Assembly (NCBI GenBank): GCA_035650275.1
Contig: DASRHY010000339.1
Span: 1-64,000, forward strand
Length of the DNA: 64,000 nt
Direction of reading: 5' to 3'
Source of the DNA: DASRHY01 sp035650275
Lineage (GTDB): Bacteria; Actinomycetota; Actinomycetes; Propionibacteriales; Kribbellaceae
The translations under genes were made by a program, and so were the position numbers. Within the stretch, counting starts at the first letter, position 1, and each line of letters opens with the position of its first letter. A model generated the notes under the pieces. That model was not told where the DNA came from, made no database searches, and worked only from the letters and a program-made list of their open reading frames with translations. Positions 17,324 through 26,427 of this stretch are shown piece after piece.

Positions 17324-17908
17324 ATGATTCGAGCCAAGCGGACCGCCCGCCGCAACGGCCATGAGGACGCCGACAACCCGGAAGTGGTCACCACGGAGCA
17401 CATGGTGGCCGTCCCGGTCGACGACGGCGTGCCCAATCCTGGCCGGCTCGGACAGCTGGCAGCGGCCGCCGCCGTGGTTGCGGACGGTATCGATGCCGCC
17501 AACCAGGGACTGCTCGGCAGCGTGGACCTGGACTCGGGCCGGTACTGGCAGCCGCTGCAGTCCGCGGCCGAGGCGTGCCGCCGTGCGGCCGAGGAGCTGG
17601 AGAAGGTCGCCGGTGAGCTGGTCCGCGCGATGGCGACCGGGAGCGGCACCTGCGCGGTCGGCTGGGGCGTCTGCCCGGATCACGGCATCACCCTGACGAG
17701 CACCGGACCCGAGGCCGGCTGCCGGGTGCTGTCCTGCCACCAGCCGGTGACCGCGCCGAGCGTCATCTGCAACGAACCGGTCGCGTACCGGGTGGTGGAC
17801 GCCGAGGGCGGGGCGTTCCTCGCCTGCACCGGTCACGCGGTCGCCTGCCGGCGCGAGCTGGTCGGCGCTGTGATCACGCTGACCGCCGACAGTCTCGAGC
17901 ACCTCTGA
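17324..17908 (+). CDS. Cys/His-rich hypothetical protein
   Basis: A 194-residue protein I do not recognise. It begins with a basic stretch (MIRAKRTARRNG), then a helical middle (~45-105, Ala-rich, SAAEACRRAAEELEKVAGELVRAMA), then a C-terminal part with seven cysteines and several histidines (CAVGWGVCPDHGITL, CRVLSCHQPV, VICNEPV, CTGHAVACRREL), spaced like a metal-binding or disulfide-linked domain. There is no signal peptide, so a zinc-ribbon-like fold is more likely than secretion. The start is ATG 17324 with GGGGGAG ~7 nt upstream. It is divergent from alkB and 28 bp before prpE. Confidence 0.65.
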   Translation: MIRAKRTARRNGHEDADNPEVVTTEHMVAVPVDDGVPNPGRLGQLAAAAAVVADGIDAANQGLLGSVDLDSGRYWQPLQSAAEACRRAAEELEKVAGELVRAMATGSGTCAVGWGVCPDHGITLTSTGPEAGCRVLSCHQPVTAPSVICNEPVAYRVVDAEGGAFLACTGHAVACRRELVGAVITLTADSLEHL

Positions 17909-17936
17909 GCCTCCCGAGTCGTGCGAGGGTAGGGCC

Positions 17937-19820
17937 ATGACCAGCTATCGCGAGGCGTTCGAGGAGAGCCTGTCCGATCCGGAACGGTTCTGGTCGGCCC
18001 AGGCCGGCCTGGTCGACTGGTTCACCGCTCCGCAGCGGGCGCTGGACGACAGCCGGCCGCCGTTCTACCGCTGGTACCCCGACGGCGTGCTGAACACGTG
18101 CTTCAACGCGCTGGACCGGCACGTCGTCGCGGGCCGTGCCGACCAGGCCGCGCTGATCTACGACAGCCCGGTGACCGGTACGAAGCGCACGTACACCTAC
18201 GCCGAGCTGCTCGAGCAGGTGGCCGCGTTCGCCGGCGCGCTCGACCAGCTCGGTGTCGGCAAGGGCGACCGGGTGCTGATCTACCTGCCGATGGTCCCGG
18301 AAGCCGTCATCGCGATGCTCGCGTGCGCCCGGATCGGCGCGGTGCACTCGGTCGTGTTCGGCGGGTTCGCCGCGAACGAGCTCGCGGTGCGGATCGACGA
18401 CGCGCAGCCGAAGGTGGTGGTCAGCGCCTCCTGCGGAATCGAGCCGGGCCGCACCGTCGAGTACAAACCCCTCCTGGACAAGGCGATCGAGCTGGCCGGG
18501 CACAGCCCGCAGACGTGCGTGGTCCTGCAGCGGCCGCAGGCCGAGGCGGCGATGACCGAGGGCCGCGACATCGACTGGGCGACGGCGATGAAGGCCGGCG
18601 CGTCCGCGCCCGCGACCTGTGCGAAGGTCGCCGCCACCGACCCCCTGTACGTGCTCTACACCTCTGGCACGACCGGTAAGCCGAAGGGGATCGTCCGCGA
18701 CAACGGCGGGCACGCGGTGGCGATGGCGTGGTCGCTCGCGAACGTGTACGACATCCAGCCGGGCCAGGTCTGGTGGGCGGCGTCCGACGTCGGCTGGGTG
18801 GTCGGGCACTCGTACATCGTCTACGCGCCGCTGATCACTGGCGCGACCACTGTGCTGTACGAGGGCAAGCCGGTCGGTACGCCGGACGCCGGCGCGTTCT
18901 GGCGGGTGATCGCCGACCACCGGGTGCAGGGGCTGTTCACCGCACCGACCGCGTTCCGCGCGATCAAGAAGGAGGACCCGAACGCGACACTGCTGAAGCA
19001 GTACGACATCGGCAGCCTGCGCAACCTGTTCCTGGCCGGCGAGCGGCTGGACCCGAACACCTACGAGTGGGCGAGCGAGACGCTCGGTATCCCGGTGGTG
19101 GACAACTGGTGGCAGACCGAGACCGGCTGGCCGATCGCGGCGAACCCGCGGGGGCTGGAACCGCTGCCGATCAAGGCCGGATCGCCGTCGGTGCCCGTTC
19201 CCGGGTACGACGTCCGGGTGCTGGACGAGACCGGCAAGGAAGTTGCTCCGGGCAACGAAGGGGCGATCTGCGTGCGGCTGCCGCTGCCACCCGGCACGCT
19301 GCCGACGCTGTGGCAGGACGACGAGCGGTACGTCGCGTCGTACCTGTCGGTGTTCGACGGGCACTACCTGACCGGCGACGGCGGGTTCGTCGACGAGGAC
19401 GGCTACCTGTACGTGATGGGCCGCACCGACGATGTCATCAATGTGGCCGGGCACCGGCTGTCCACCGGCTCGATGGAGGCGGTGATCGCGCAGCACCCGG
19501 CGGTCGCGGAGTGCGCGGTGATCGGTGCGGCGGACCCGCTGAAAGGCCAGGTGCCGCGCGGGTTCGTGGTGCTGAAGGCCGGCGTCGACGCCGACCACGA
19601 CGAGGTGAGCGCCGAGCTGGTGGCGATGGTGCGCGACCAGATCGGCGCGGTCGCCGCGCTGAAGGACGTCCGGGTGGTCGACGGCCTGCCGAAGACCCGG
19701 TCCGGCAAGATCCTGCGCAAGACGATGCGCGAGATCGCCGACGGCGTCCCCGAGCACGTCCCCTCCACGATCGAGGACGCGTCTGTTCTCGACCGCCTCC
19801 GCTCCGCCCTCAGGCCCTGA
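17937..19820 (+). CDS. prpE: Propionyl-CoA synthetase (short-chain acyl-CoA ligase, ACSS3/PrpE type)
   Basis: A 627-residue acyl/aryl-CoA synthetase. The AMP/ATP P-loop is YTSGTTGKPKGIVRD (residues ~240-254), followed by the substrate pocket WWAASDVGWVVGHSYIVYAPL, the A5-type motif NWWQTETGWPI, the ATP-binding TGDGG and the catalytic lysine motif LPKTRSGKILRKTMR near the C-terminus. The start MTSYREAFEESLSDPERFW is typical of propionate-CoA ligases. It activates propionate (possibly acetate/acrylate) to the CoA thioester in the cytosol. A TAGGGC box 3 nt before ATG suggests a very short leader. It stands alone. Confidence 0.9.
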   Translation: MTSYREAFEESLSDPERFWSAQAGLVDWFTAPQRALDDSRPPFYRWYPDGVLNTCFNALDRHVVAGRADQAALIYDSPVTGTKRTYTYAELLEQVAAFAGALDQLGVGKGDRVLIYLPMVPEAVIAMLACARIGAVHSVVFGGFAANELAVRIDDAQPKVVVSASCGIEPGRTVEYKPLLDKAIELAGHSPQTCVVLQRPQAEAAMTEGRDIDWATAMKAGASAPATCAKVAATDPLYVLYTSGTTGKPKGIVRDNGGHAVAMAWSLANVYDIQPGQVWWAASDVGWVVGHSYIVYAPLITGATTVLYEGKPVGTPDAGAFWRVIADHRVQGLFTAPTAFRAIKKEDPNATLLKQYDIGSLRNLFLAGERLDPNTYEWASETLGIPVVDNWWQTETGWPIAANPRGLEPLPIKAGSPSVPVPGYDVRVLDETGKEVAPGNEGAICVRLPLPPGTLPTLWQDDERYVASYLSVFDGHYLTGDGGFVDEDGYLYVMGRTDDVINVAGHRLSTGSMEAVIAQHPAVAECAVIGAADPLKGQVPRGFVVLKAGVDADHDEVSAELVAMVRDQIGAVAALKDVRVVDGLPKTRSGKILRKTMREIADGVPEHVPSTIEDASVLDRLRSALRP

Positions 19821-19835
19821 CGAGCCGCTTGCGCC

Positions 19836-21260
19836 TCACCCGTCCGGCGAGCGCGCGGGTGGCAGGTACTCGCCGACGTCGGTCCGGTGCCACCAGGCGC
19901 CCGTCTCGCGTCGCTCGGCCCGGGTGGTGAAGCGGTACCGGTACATCCGGGCCCGGACGTAGACCGGCGGCGCGTCCGGGAACGGGTTGTGCCGCAGCAG
20001 CCCGAGCACCGCCCGGTCGTTCACCAGCAGCTTGCCGACCAGGGCGAGGAACCAGCGGTCGGCGTACTGGCGGGACAGTGCGGCGAACCACATCAGCCAG
20101 TCCAGCCGCAGGTGGTACGGCGCGAACTGCCGCGGCAGCCGGCGTACGTCGCCGGGCTTGCCCTTGAACTCGTACTCCCGCCACTGCGTATCCGGCCCGA
20201 GCGTGACGTCGGCGGTGCCCTCCAGCACCACCTCGTGCCGGACCCGGGTGACCGAGCCGAACGCGCCGTAGGTGTTGCCGAGGTGGAACCGGTTGAACGA
20301 CGCGTTCATCAGCTGCGACCGGGAGACCAGGTTCCGCGCCGGCCACCAGCTCAGCACCAGCATCAGCGCCGTCACCGCCAGCACCAGGCTGGTGAACACC
20401 GCCGGGGTGCTGCCGGCGGTGTTCACCGCGGTATCGTCGACGCCCCAGAACCCGTCCGGCAGTACCGAGACCGCGAGCACGATGGCGAGCCAGTTCAGCC
20501 AGGCGAAGTTGCCGCTGGCAACGAGCCAGAGCTGGGTCACGATCATCACCGCGGCACAGACGCCGGCCACAGGTTGCGGCGCGAACAGCCCGAACGGCAC
20601 CACCAGCTGGGTGATGTGGTTGGCGGCCACCTCGACGCGGTGCAGCGGCCTCGGCAGGCGGTGGAACCACCAGCTCAGCGGGCCGGGCATCGGCTGGGTC
20701 TCATGGTGGTAGTACAGGCAGGTCAGGTTCCGCCAGCAGTTGTCGCCACGGATCTTGATCATCCCGGCGCCGAACTCGAGCCGGAACAGCAGCCAGCGCA
20801 GCAGGATCAGCACCAGCAGCGGGGGAGCGACGTCGTCGTCGCCGAGGAAGGCCGCGAGGAACCCGGCCTCGAGCAGCAGCGACTCCCAGCCGAACCCGTA
20901 CCAGCGCTGGCCGACGTTCACGATCGACAGGTACGCCAGCCACAGCATCAGCCAGACCAGCATCGCCGCCGGCCACGGCACCAGGTCGGCCAGGCCGAGC
21001 GCGACCGCCGCCGCGACGACCACCCCGGACCAGGCGACGGCGGCGAACAACCGGTCCGAGTAGTGGAGCTGGAACAGGCTCGGCGCGTCCCAGAACGGCA
21101 TCCGCCGGACGAACGCGGGGATCGGCAGCAGCCCACCGCTGCCGAGCAACGCCCGGAACTGGTTGGCCGCGGACAGGAACGCGACCACGTAGACCACCGC
21201 CAGGCCGCGCTGGAACAGCGTGCGACCCAGCTCGTAGTCCTCCGCGGCGAACCAGTCCAT
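19836..21260 (-). CDS. Lipase maturation factor (LMF1/2)-like membrane protein
   Basis: A 474-residue polytopic membrane protein beginning MDWFAAEDYELGRTLFQRGLAVVYVVAFLSAANQF, with ~8 hydrophobic segments up to residue ~310. Diagnostic blocks are GYGFGWESLLLEAGF-like (RWYGFGWESLLLEAGFLAAFLG), FRLEFGAGMIKIRGDNCWRNLTCLYYHHETQPMP and the C-terminal soluble domain NTYGAFGSVTRVRHEVVLEGT with RYRFTT. This is the pattern of eukaryotic lipase maturation factors and their bacterial homologues; the bacterial role is unknown. It is divergent from the PhoD-type phosphatase. Confidence 0.88.
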   Translation of the reverse strand: MDWFAAEDYELGRTLFQRGLAVVYVVAFLSAANQFRALLGSGGLLPIPAFVRRMPFWDAPSLFQLHYSDRLFAAVAWSGVVVAAAVALGLADLVPWPAAMLVWLMLWLAYLSIVNVGQRWYGFGWESLLLEAGFLAAFLGDDDVAPPLLVLILLRWLLFRLEFGAGMIKIRGDNCWRNLTCLYYHHETQPMPGPLSWWFHRLPRPLHRVEVAANHITQLVVPFGLFAPQPVAGVCAAVMIVTQLWLVASGNFAWLNWLAIVLAVSVLPDGFWGVDDTAVNTAGSTPAVFTSLVLAVTALMLVLSWWPARNLVSRSQLMNASFNRFHLGNTYGAFGSVTRVRHEVVLEGTADVTLGPDTQWREYEFKGKPGDVRRLPRQFAPYHLRLDWLMWFAALSRQYADRWFLALVGKLLVNDRAVLGLLRHNPFPDAPPVYVRARMYRYRFTTRAERRETGAWWHRTDVGEYLPPARSPDG

Positions 21261-21331
21261 CCGGTCAGCTCCTCGACGTGGCGCTACCCATCATCGCGGT
21301 GCGTCATGTCAGCTCCGACCCCGCACAGCAT

Positions 21332-21374
21332 GTAGGTCGGCGCAGTAGGTCGCGCAGTAGGTCGCGAGGTAGGT
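21332..21374 (+). repeat. 12-13 bp tandem repeat upstream of the phosphatase gene
   Basis: Four GTAGGT units start at 21332, 21345, 21357 and 21369 (spacing 13, 12, 12), with CGCGCA-like filler. The last unit abuts an ATG at 21375. The array could be a slippage-prone leader, an operator, or a source of an apparent N-terminal extension. Confidence 0.75.
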
Positions 21375-21410
21375 ATGGCCGCGATCGGCGTCACCGCGTA
21401 CCGTTTCCGG

Positions 21411-23102
21411 ATGCAGGAGAAGCAGGACCCGCGGTTGCGACTCGGACCGCTGCTGCGGTACGTCGACGACACCCGCGCGACCGTCTGGGTGGAGACAGAC
21501 CGGCCGTGCGAGGTGGAGGTGCTCGGGCACCGCGCCCGGACGTGGTCGGTGCACGGTCACCACTACGCGCTGGTGCTGGTCGAGAACCTCGAACCCGGCA
21601 CCGAGACCGAGTACGGCGTCAGTCTGGACGGCACAGCGGTCTGGCCGGTCGCCGAGGTCGCGGACACCTTCGGCCCGAGCGTGATCCGCACACCGGCGCC
21701 GGAGGGCGGCACGTTCCGGTTCGCGTTCGGGTCCTGCCGGCGGTCCGCACCGTTCGACGACAAGGGCTGGAAGCAGTTCGGACCGGACGCCCTGGTCGCG
21801 CTCGCGGAGCGGATGGCCGGGCAGGACCGTATGCACTGGCCGGACGCGCTGCTGCTGCTCGGTGACCAGATGTACGCCGACGATCCGTCCGAGGTGGTGC
21901 TGGACAAGCTGCGCGCGGCGCACGGCGGCCGGGAGGGCTCCGAGGTCGAGGACGAGATCGGGAACTACGAGGAGTACACCTGGCTGTACGACGACTCCTG
22001 GACGCCACCCGCGGTGCGCTGGCTGTTCTCCACCGTGCCGCTGGCCATGCTGCTGGACGACCACGACCTGCGCGACGACTGGAACACCTCGCTGAGCTGG
22101 CGCCGCTGGGTGACGTCGGAGCCGTGGTGGCGGGACCGCGTGGTCGGCGCGTACGCGTCGTACTGGGTCTACCAGCACGTCGGCAACCTGGCGCCCGAGC
22201 AGCTCGAGAAGGACCCCACGTACGCCGCGATGCTGTCGCTGCCCGACGACGCCGAGCGGTCGAAGTACCTGGACGACTTCGCCTGGACGGCGGACGAGGA
22301 CCCTGCTTCGACCCGGTGGAGCTTCTACCGCGACCTGGGCACCAAGGCCCGCGGGATCCGGCTGGTCGCGATCGACTCGCGCTGCTCGCGGCACCTGGAC
22401 CCGTCCGAGCGGGCGATGGTGGACAGTCACGAGTGGGCCTGGGTGCGCCGGCACACCCTCGAGGCGGACCACCACATCGAGCACCTGATGCTGGCCTCGA
22501 CGCTGCCGTTCCTGCTCGCGCCCGGGCTGCACCATCTGGAGGGCTGGGACGAGGCGGTGTCGTCCGGCGTCTGGGGACGGCGAGCCGCGAAGTTCGGGGA
22601 ACGGATCCGGCAGGGCATGGACCTGGAGCACTGGGCGTCGTTCCGGGCCTCGCTCGACGACGTCACCGAGCTGATCACCGAGGCGGTCGGGCTGCCCGAA
22701 CCACCGCGGACGCTGCTGATGCTGTCGGGGGACGTGCACTGCAGCTACCTCGCGCGGGCCCGGCTGCGCGCCACCCGGCATCCGGGTACCGCGCTGCACC
22801 AGCTGACCATGTCGCCGTTCCGGAACCCGGTACCTCGGTACATCCGCTGGGGGAACCGGCTGCTCGACACCAAGGTGTTCACCGCGGGACTGCACGCCCT
22901 GGCCCGGGCCGCGAAGGTCGGCGACGTCGGCCTGGACTGGCGGATCGACCACGGGCCGTGGTTCGACAACGGCGTGATGACGCTGGTGATGGACGACGGC
23001 TCGGTCGTGGTGCAGGTCGAGCACGCCCGGCTCGCCGACGAGCAGGAGCTTCTGGACACCACCGCCCGGGTACCGCTCGACAACTCCCTCGAGAACTCCT
23101 AG
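21411..23102 (+). CDS. PhoD-like alkaline phosphatase D family protein
   Basis: A 563-residue protein from ATG 21411 (MQEKQDPRLRLGPLLRYVDD); an in-frame ATG at 21375 would add 12 residues but follows directly on a tandem repeat. Domains: an N-terminal fibronectin-like sandwich (~1-100), then a calcineurin-type metallophosphatase (~105-520) with AFGSCRRSAPF, LLLGDQMYADDP, MLLDDHDLRDDWN and MLSGDVHCSYLARAR motifs for the metal site. No Tat signal is visible, unlike secreted PhoD, so the enzyme should be cytosolic. It hydrolyses phosphate mono- or diesters; the substrate is unknown. Confidence 0.87.
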   Translation: MQEKQDPRLRLGPLLRYVDDTRATVWVETDRPCEVEVLGHRARTWSVHGHHYALVLVENLEPGTETEYGVSLDGTAVWPVAEVADTFGPSVIRTPAPEGGTFRFAFGSCRRSAPFDDKGWKQFGPDALVALAERMAGQDRMHWPDALLLLGDQMYADDPSEVVLDKLRAAHGGREGSEVEDEIGNYEEYTWLYDDSWTPPAVRWLFSTVPLAMLLDDHDLRDDWNTSLSWRRWVTSEPWWRDRVVGAYASYWVYQHVGNLAPEQLEKDPTYAAMLSLPDDAERSKYLDDFAWTADEDPASTRWSFYRDLGTKARGIRLVAIDSRCSRHLDPSERAMVDSHEWAWVRRHTLEADHHIEHLMLASTLPFLLAPGLHHLEGWDEAVSSGVWGRRAAKFGERIRQGMDLEHWASFRASLDDVTELITEAVGLPEPPRTLLMLSGDVHCSYLARARLRATRHPGTALHQLTMSPFRNPVPRYIRWGNRLLDTKVFTAGLHALARAAKVGDVGLDWRIDHGPWFDNGVMTLVMDDGSVVVQVEHARLADEQELLDTTARVPLDNSLENS

Positions 23103-23265
23103 TACCTGGGCCATGGCCTGAGGTCTGCGCCGCGGGCCTAAGGTGCCGGTCCGGGAAATCTGAGGGGTCGAACTAGGCATTTCCTTCATGTGCTCCGCGT
23201 CGCGTAGGCGCAGGATCGTGTCATGACTACCGGATCCACCAGGCCGCTGAACCAGCTCCGGCCAG

Positions 23266-23293
23266 GGTCCGTGTAGAGGGCAAGACACGGACC
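23266..23293. promoter_or_regulatory. Perfect 9-bp inverted repeat before the kinase gene
   Basis: GGTCCGTGT (23266-23274) and ACACGGACC (23285-23293) pair exactly around a 10-nt loop, ending 13 bp before the kinase ATG. This is either an operator or a 5'-leader hairpin. The ~160 bp upstream hold no other feature I can support. Confidence 0.5.
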
Positions 23294-23306
23294 GAGGCAG
23301 GCGATC

Positions 23307-24170
23307 ATGACGATGACAGTCGAGGCGGAGCTGACCACCAGCTCGACCGTCGACGGTCCGCGCCACATGGTCGCCGGTCGCTACCGGCTGCTGTCCCTGG
23401 TGGGGCGCGGCGGTATGGGCCGGGTCTGGCTGGCCCACGACGAGCGGCTGGACCGCCGGGTCGCGCTGAAGCAGGTCTTCCTCGGCGGAATGGCCTCCGA
23501 CGACGAGCAGGCGGTCCGGGACAGCGCGCTGAGCGAGGCGCGCGCCGCCTCCCGGCTGAACCACTCGGGTGTCGTGGCGGTGCACGACCTGGTGATGGAC
23601 GACGACGGCGAACCCTGGATCGTGATGGAGCTGCTGTCAGGGCGAACCCTGGCCGCGGCGCTGGCCGACGGCCCACTGCCGGTCGCCGAGGTGGCCCGGA
23701 TCGCGCGCCTGATGCTGGATGCACTGGAAGCCGTGCACGCCGCCGGCCTGGTGCACTGCGACGTCAAGCCTTCCAACGTGCAGCTGACCGACGACGGCCG
23801 CGTCGTGCTCACCGACTTCGGGATCGCGCACGCCGCCGACGACGAGACCACAATGCCGAGCGGCGGCATGGCCGGCAGCCCGGCGTACATCTCCCCGGAA
23901 CGTGCCCGCGGCGACGACGTCGGCCCGGCGTCCGACCTGTTCTCGCTCGGCGCCACCTTGTTCGCGGCGGTCGAGGGCCGGTCGCCGTTCGGCAAGGGCG
24001 ACCCGTTCTCCACGCTGATCGCGGTGGTCCAGGACGAGCCCGGACCGTTCGTCAACGCCGGATCGCTGCGGCCGCTGCTCGAGGGCCTGCTGGCCAAGGA
24101 GCCGGGCCGGCGGCTGACCGCGGGCCAGGCCCGGCTGGCGCTTCAGCGCAGCAGCTCGATCGCCGCCTGA
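23307..24170 (+). CDS. Soluble serine/threonine protein kinase (non-RD), copy 1
   Basis: A 287-residue Hanks-type kinase with only a short N-terminal leader. Glycine loop LVGRGGMGRVWLAHD (~residues 32-46), ATP lysine in RVALKQV, catalytic loop LVHCDVKPSNVQL, Mg loop LTDFGIAHA, and APE-like SPAYISPERARG. The HRD arginine is replaced (HCD), so it is a non-RD kinase and should not need activation-loop phosphorylation for the usual reason. There is no transmembrane segment, PASTA repeats or sensor domain. It is closely similar to the kinase at 30218-31042 and overlaps the GH3 gene tail-to-tail by 28 bp. Confidence 0.9.
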   Translation: MTMTVEAELTTSSTVDGPRHMVAGRYRLLSLVGRGGMGRVWLAHDERLDRRVALKQVFLGGMASDDEQAVRDSALSEARAASRLNHSGVVAVHDLVMDDDGEPWIVMELLSGRTLAAALADGPLPVAEVARIARLMLDALEAVHAAGLVHCDVKPSNVQLTDDGRVVLTDFGIAHAADDETTMPSGGMAGSPAYISPERARGDDVGPASDLFSLGATLFAAVEGRSPFGKGDPFSTLIAVVQDEPGPFVNAGSLRPLLEGLLAKEPGRRLTAGQARLALQRSSSIAA

Positions 24171-25588
24171 GTGTTCGCCCTGGCCGCGCCGTATGTCGCG
24201 ATGTAGGCCGCGCTGTCCGGCTGCCAGATCGGCAGGCCCATCTCGATCACGGTGGCGTCGGGACGGGCGAGGACCAGTGCGGACACCAGCGCCCGGCTGT
24301 CCGGGTGCCGGTGCGCGTCCTTGACGACCACCACCAGCGAGCGGCCGCCGGCACGCGTCAGCAGGGCGTTGGCGTCGGCCCGCGCGGCGGCCACCCGGAC
24401 CACCTCGGCCTCGGGCAGCCACGACCCGACCCCCCACGGGACCGGCCCGGCGGCGATGCTCGGCGGGGTGTCGACCTCGACCACCAGCGGGTCGACCAGC
24501 GGGGCGACGGCACCGGTCAGCCGTACGGCGCGACGGGCCGCGCGCAGGCCTACCACGCGCCGCTCGCCGGCCGTTCCGGAGAACGAGCCGAACCAGGCGC
24601 GCAGGCCGGCGACCCGGGCCGCCGCCTGCTCCAGCCGTGCCGCCGGCAGCCGGCCGTCACCGACGGCCGCGACGATCTCGTCGATGATCCGCCGGACGTC
24701 GCCCGCCGTCGGCAGCGGGCCGAGGCAGAGCAGGTCCGAGCCCGCTGCGAGCGACCGCACCGCACCGTGCGTGAGTCCGACGCCGCGGGTGATGGCGTGC
24801 ATGTCCAGCGCGTCCGAGACCACCACGCCGTCGAACCCGAGCTCCTCGCGCAGCAGCCCGGTCAGCGCGGCGGGGGAGAGGGTCGCGGGAGTGGCGCCGG
24901 TCAGCACCGGCACCGCCACGTGCGCGGTCATGATCGCCTTGGTGCCGGCGTCGATCGCCGCCCGGAACGGCTCCAGCTCGCGCTCGAACAACACCTCGCG
25001 ACTGACGTCGACGACCGGGATCGCCAGGTGCGAGTCCACCTCGGTCGCGCCGTGGCCGGGGAAGTGCTTGACGCAGGCGGCGACATTGACCGCCTGCAGT
25101 CCGCGGACCGCGGCGGCGGTGTGCCGTGCGACCAGCGCCGGATCGTTGCCGAAGGCACGGGTCCCGATCACCGGGTTGTCGGCCACGACATTCACGTCCG
25201 CGTCCGGCGCCATGTCCAGGTTGACGCCGCAGGCGATCAGCTCGGCGCCGATCGCCCGGTACACCTCGGCGGTCAGCGCGGTGTCGTCGACCGCCCCGAG
25301 CGCGGCGTTGCCCGGGCACGGGCTGCCCGCCTGGTGCGCGAGCCGGGTGACGTCGCCGCCCTCCTCGTCCAGCGAGACCACCGGGTCGCCCGCGGACCGC
25401 AGTGCCGTGGTCAGCCGCCCGAGCTGGGCCGGCTCGGCCACGTTGAAGCCGAACAGCGTCACGCCGCCCAGCCCGCCGTCCAGCTCGCGCAGCACCCACT
25501 CGGGTGCCTCGGTGCCCTGGAACGCGGCCAGCAGCGTGCCCGCAGCCAGCCGGCGCAGACCCAGGTCCGTGCCGTTGACCGCCGTCAC
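24143..25588 (-). CDS. Glycoside hydrolase family 3, beta-N-acetylhexosaminidase (NagZ-like)
   Basis: A 481-residue GH3 enzyme. Key motifs are LDEEGGDVTRL (residues ~73-83), the NagZ-type KHFPGHGATEVDSH (174-187) holding the His/Asp acid-base dyad, and the nucleophile Asp259 in VVSDALDMHAI. No signal peptide, so it is intracellular and would cleave imported N-acetylglucosaminides. About 150 residues follow the TIM barrel, longer than minimal NagZ, suggesting an extra C-terminal domain. GTG 25588 overlaps the permease stop (GTGA). It is the last gene of the ABC operon, which suggests that imported chito-oligosaccharides or muropeptides are its substrate. Confidence 0.88.
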   Translation of the reverse strand: MTAVNGTDLGLRRLAAGTLLAAFQGTEAPEWVLRELDGGLGGVTLFGFNVAEPAQLGRLTTALRSAGDPVVSLDEEGGDVTRLAHQAGSPCPGNAALGAVDDTALTAEVYRAIGAELIACGVNLDMAPDADVNVVADNPVIGTRAFGNDPALVARHTAAAVRGLQAVNVAACVKHFPGHGATEVDSHLAIPVVDVSREVLFERELEPFRAAIDAGTKAIMTAHVAVPVLTGATPATLSPAALTGLLREELGFDGVVVSDALDMHAITRGVGLTHGAVRSLAAGSDLLCLGPLPTAGDVRRIIDEIVAAVGDGRLPAARLEQAAARVAGLRAWFGSFSGTAGERRVVGLRAARRAVRLTGAVAPLVDPLVVEVDTPPSIAAGPVPWGVGSWLPEAEVVRVAAARADANALLTRAGGRSLVVVVKDAHRHPDSRALVSALVLARPDATVIEMGLPIWQPDSAAYIATYGAARANTQAAIELLR

Positions 25589-26427
25589 CCCTTGACCGCC
25601 CCGGCGACCAGTCCGGACACGAGCCGGCGCTGCACGATCAGGAAGAACACCACTACCGGAATCGTCATCAGCGTGGATGCTGCCATGATCGCGCCGATGT
25701 CGGTACTGCGCTGGCTGATGAAGAAGTTCAGCGCCACCGGCATCGTGTACTTGCTCTGCGTCCGGATCAGTGTCAGCGCGAACACGAACTCGTTCCACGC
25801 GGTGATGAACGAGAAGATGCTGGTCGCCACCAGGCCGGGTGCCACCAGCGGGAAGACCACCTTCCAGTACGCCTTCCAGCGGCTCGCCCCGTCGATCCAG
25901 GCGGCCTCCTCGAGCTCCATCGGCACCGCGGCGATGAAGGTGCGCAGCATCCAGATCCCGAACGGCAACGCCGCGGCGGCGTTCACGAGCACCAGACCGA
26001 ACAACTGGTCGGTCATCCCGAGCCGGACCAGCATCACGTACAGCGGGATCACCATCGCCTCGCCAGGGATCATCTGGAGCACCAGCAGCAGGATCAGGTA
26101 CGACGAGCGGAACCGGAACCGGAACCGGGCGATCGCCGTCGCGCCGAGCAGCGCGAACAAACCGCTCAGCACCACCGCGCCGAGCGCGATCACCAGGCTG
26201 TTGCCGAGGTACACCCAGATCGAGTTGCCGGCCACGCCGGTGGTGAACACCCGGTCCGCGTGCTCCAGCGTCGGGTCACGCGGGAACGGGATGAAGTCGG
26301 TGGTGAAGATCTCGTTGCTCGGTTTGAACGCGGTGGTCACCATCCAGTAGACGGGGAACACCGAGCCGACGAAGACGAGCAGCCCGAGCCCGTTCAGGCC
26401 GATCCTGGTGAGCGTACGCCGGGTCAT
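25585..26427 (-). CDS. Carbohydrate ABC transporter permease (MalG type)
   Basis: A 280-residue membrane protein with six hydrophobic segments and the EAA loop PMELEEAAWIDGASRWKAYWKVVFPLVAPGL (residues ~184-214), the contact to the ATPase. The SVFPVYWMVTTAFKP motif after helix 1 is typical of MalG-like components. With the upstream permease it forms the translocation channel. The start ATG 26427 overlaps the stop of the first permease (ATGA). Confidence 0.93.
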   Translation of the reverse strand: MTRRTLTRIGLNGLGLLVFVGSVFPVYWMVTTAFKPSNEIFTTDFIPFPRDPTLEHADRVFTTGVAGNSIWVYLGNSLVIALGAVVLSGLFALLGATAIARFRFRFRSSYLILLLVLQMIPGEAMVIPLYVMLVRLGMTDQLFGLVLVNAAAALPFGIWMLRTFIAAVPMELEEAAWIDGASRWKAYWKVVFPLVAPGLVATSIFSFITAWNEFVFALTLIRTQSKYTMPVALNFFISQRSTDIGAIMAASTLMTIPVVVFFLIVQRRLVSGLVAGAVKG

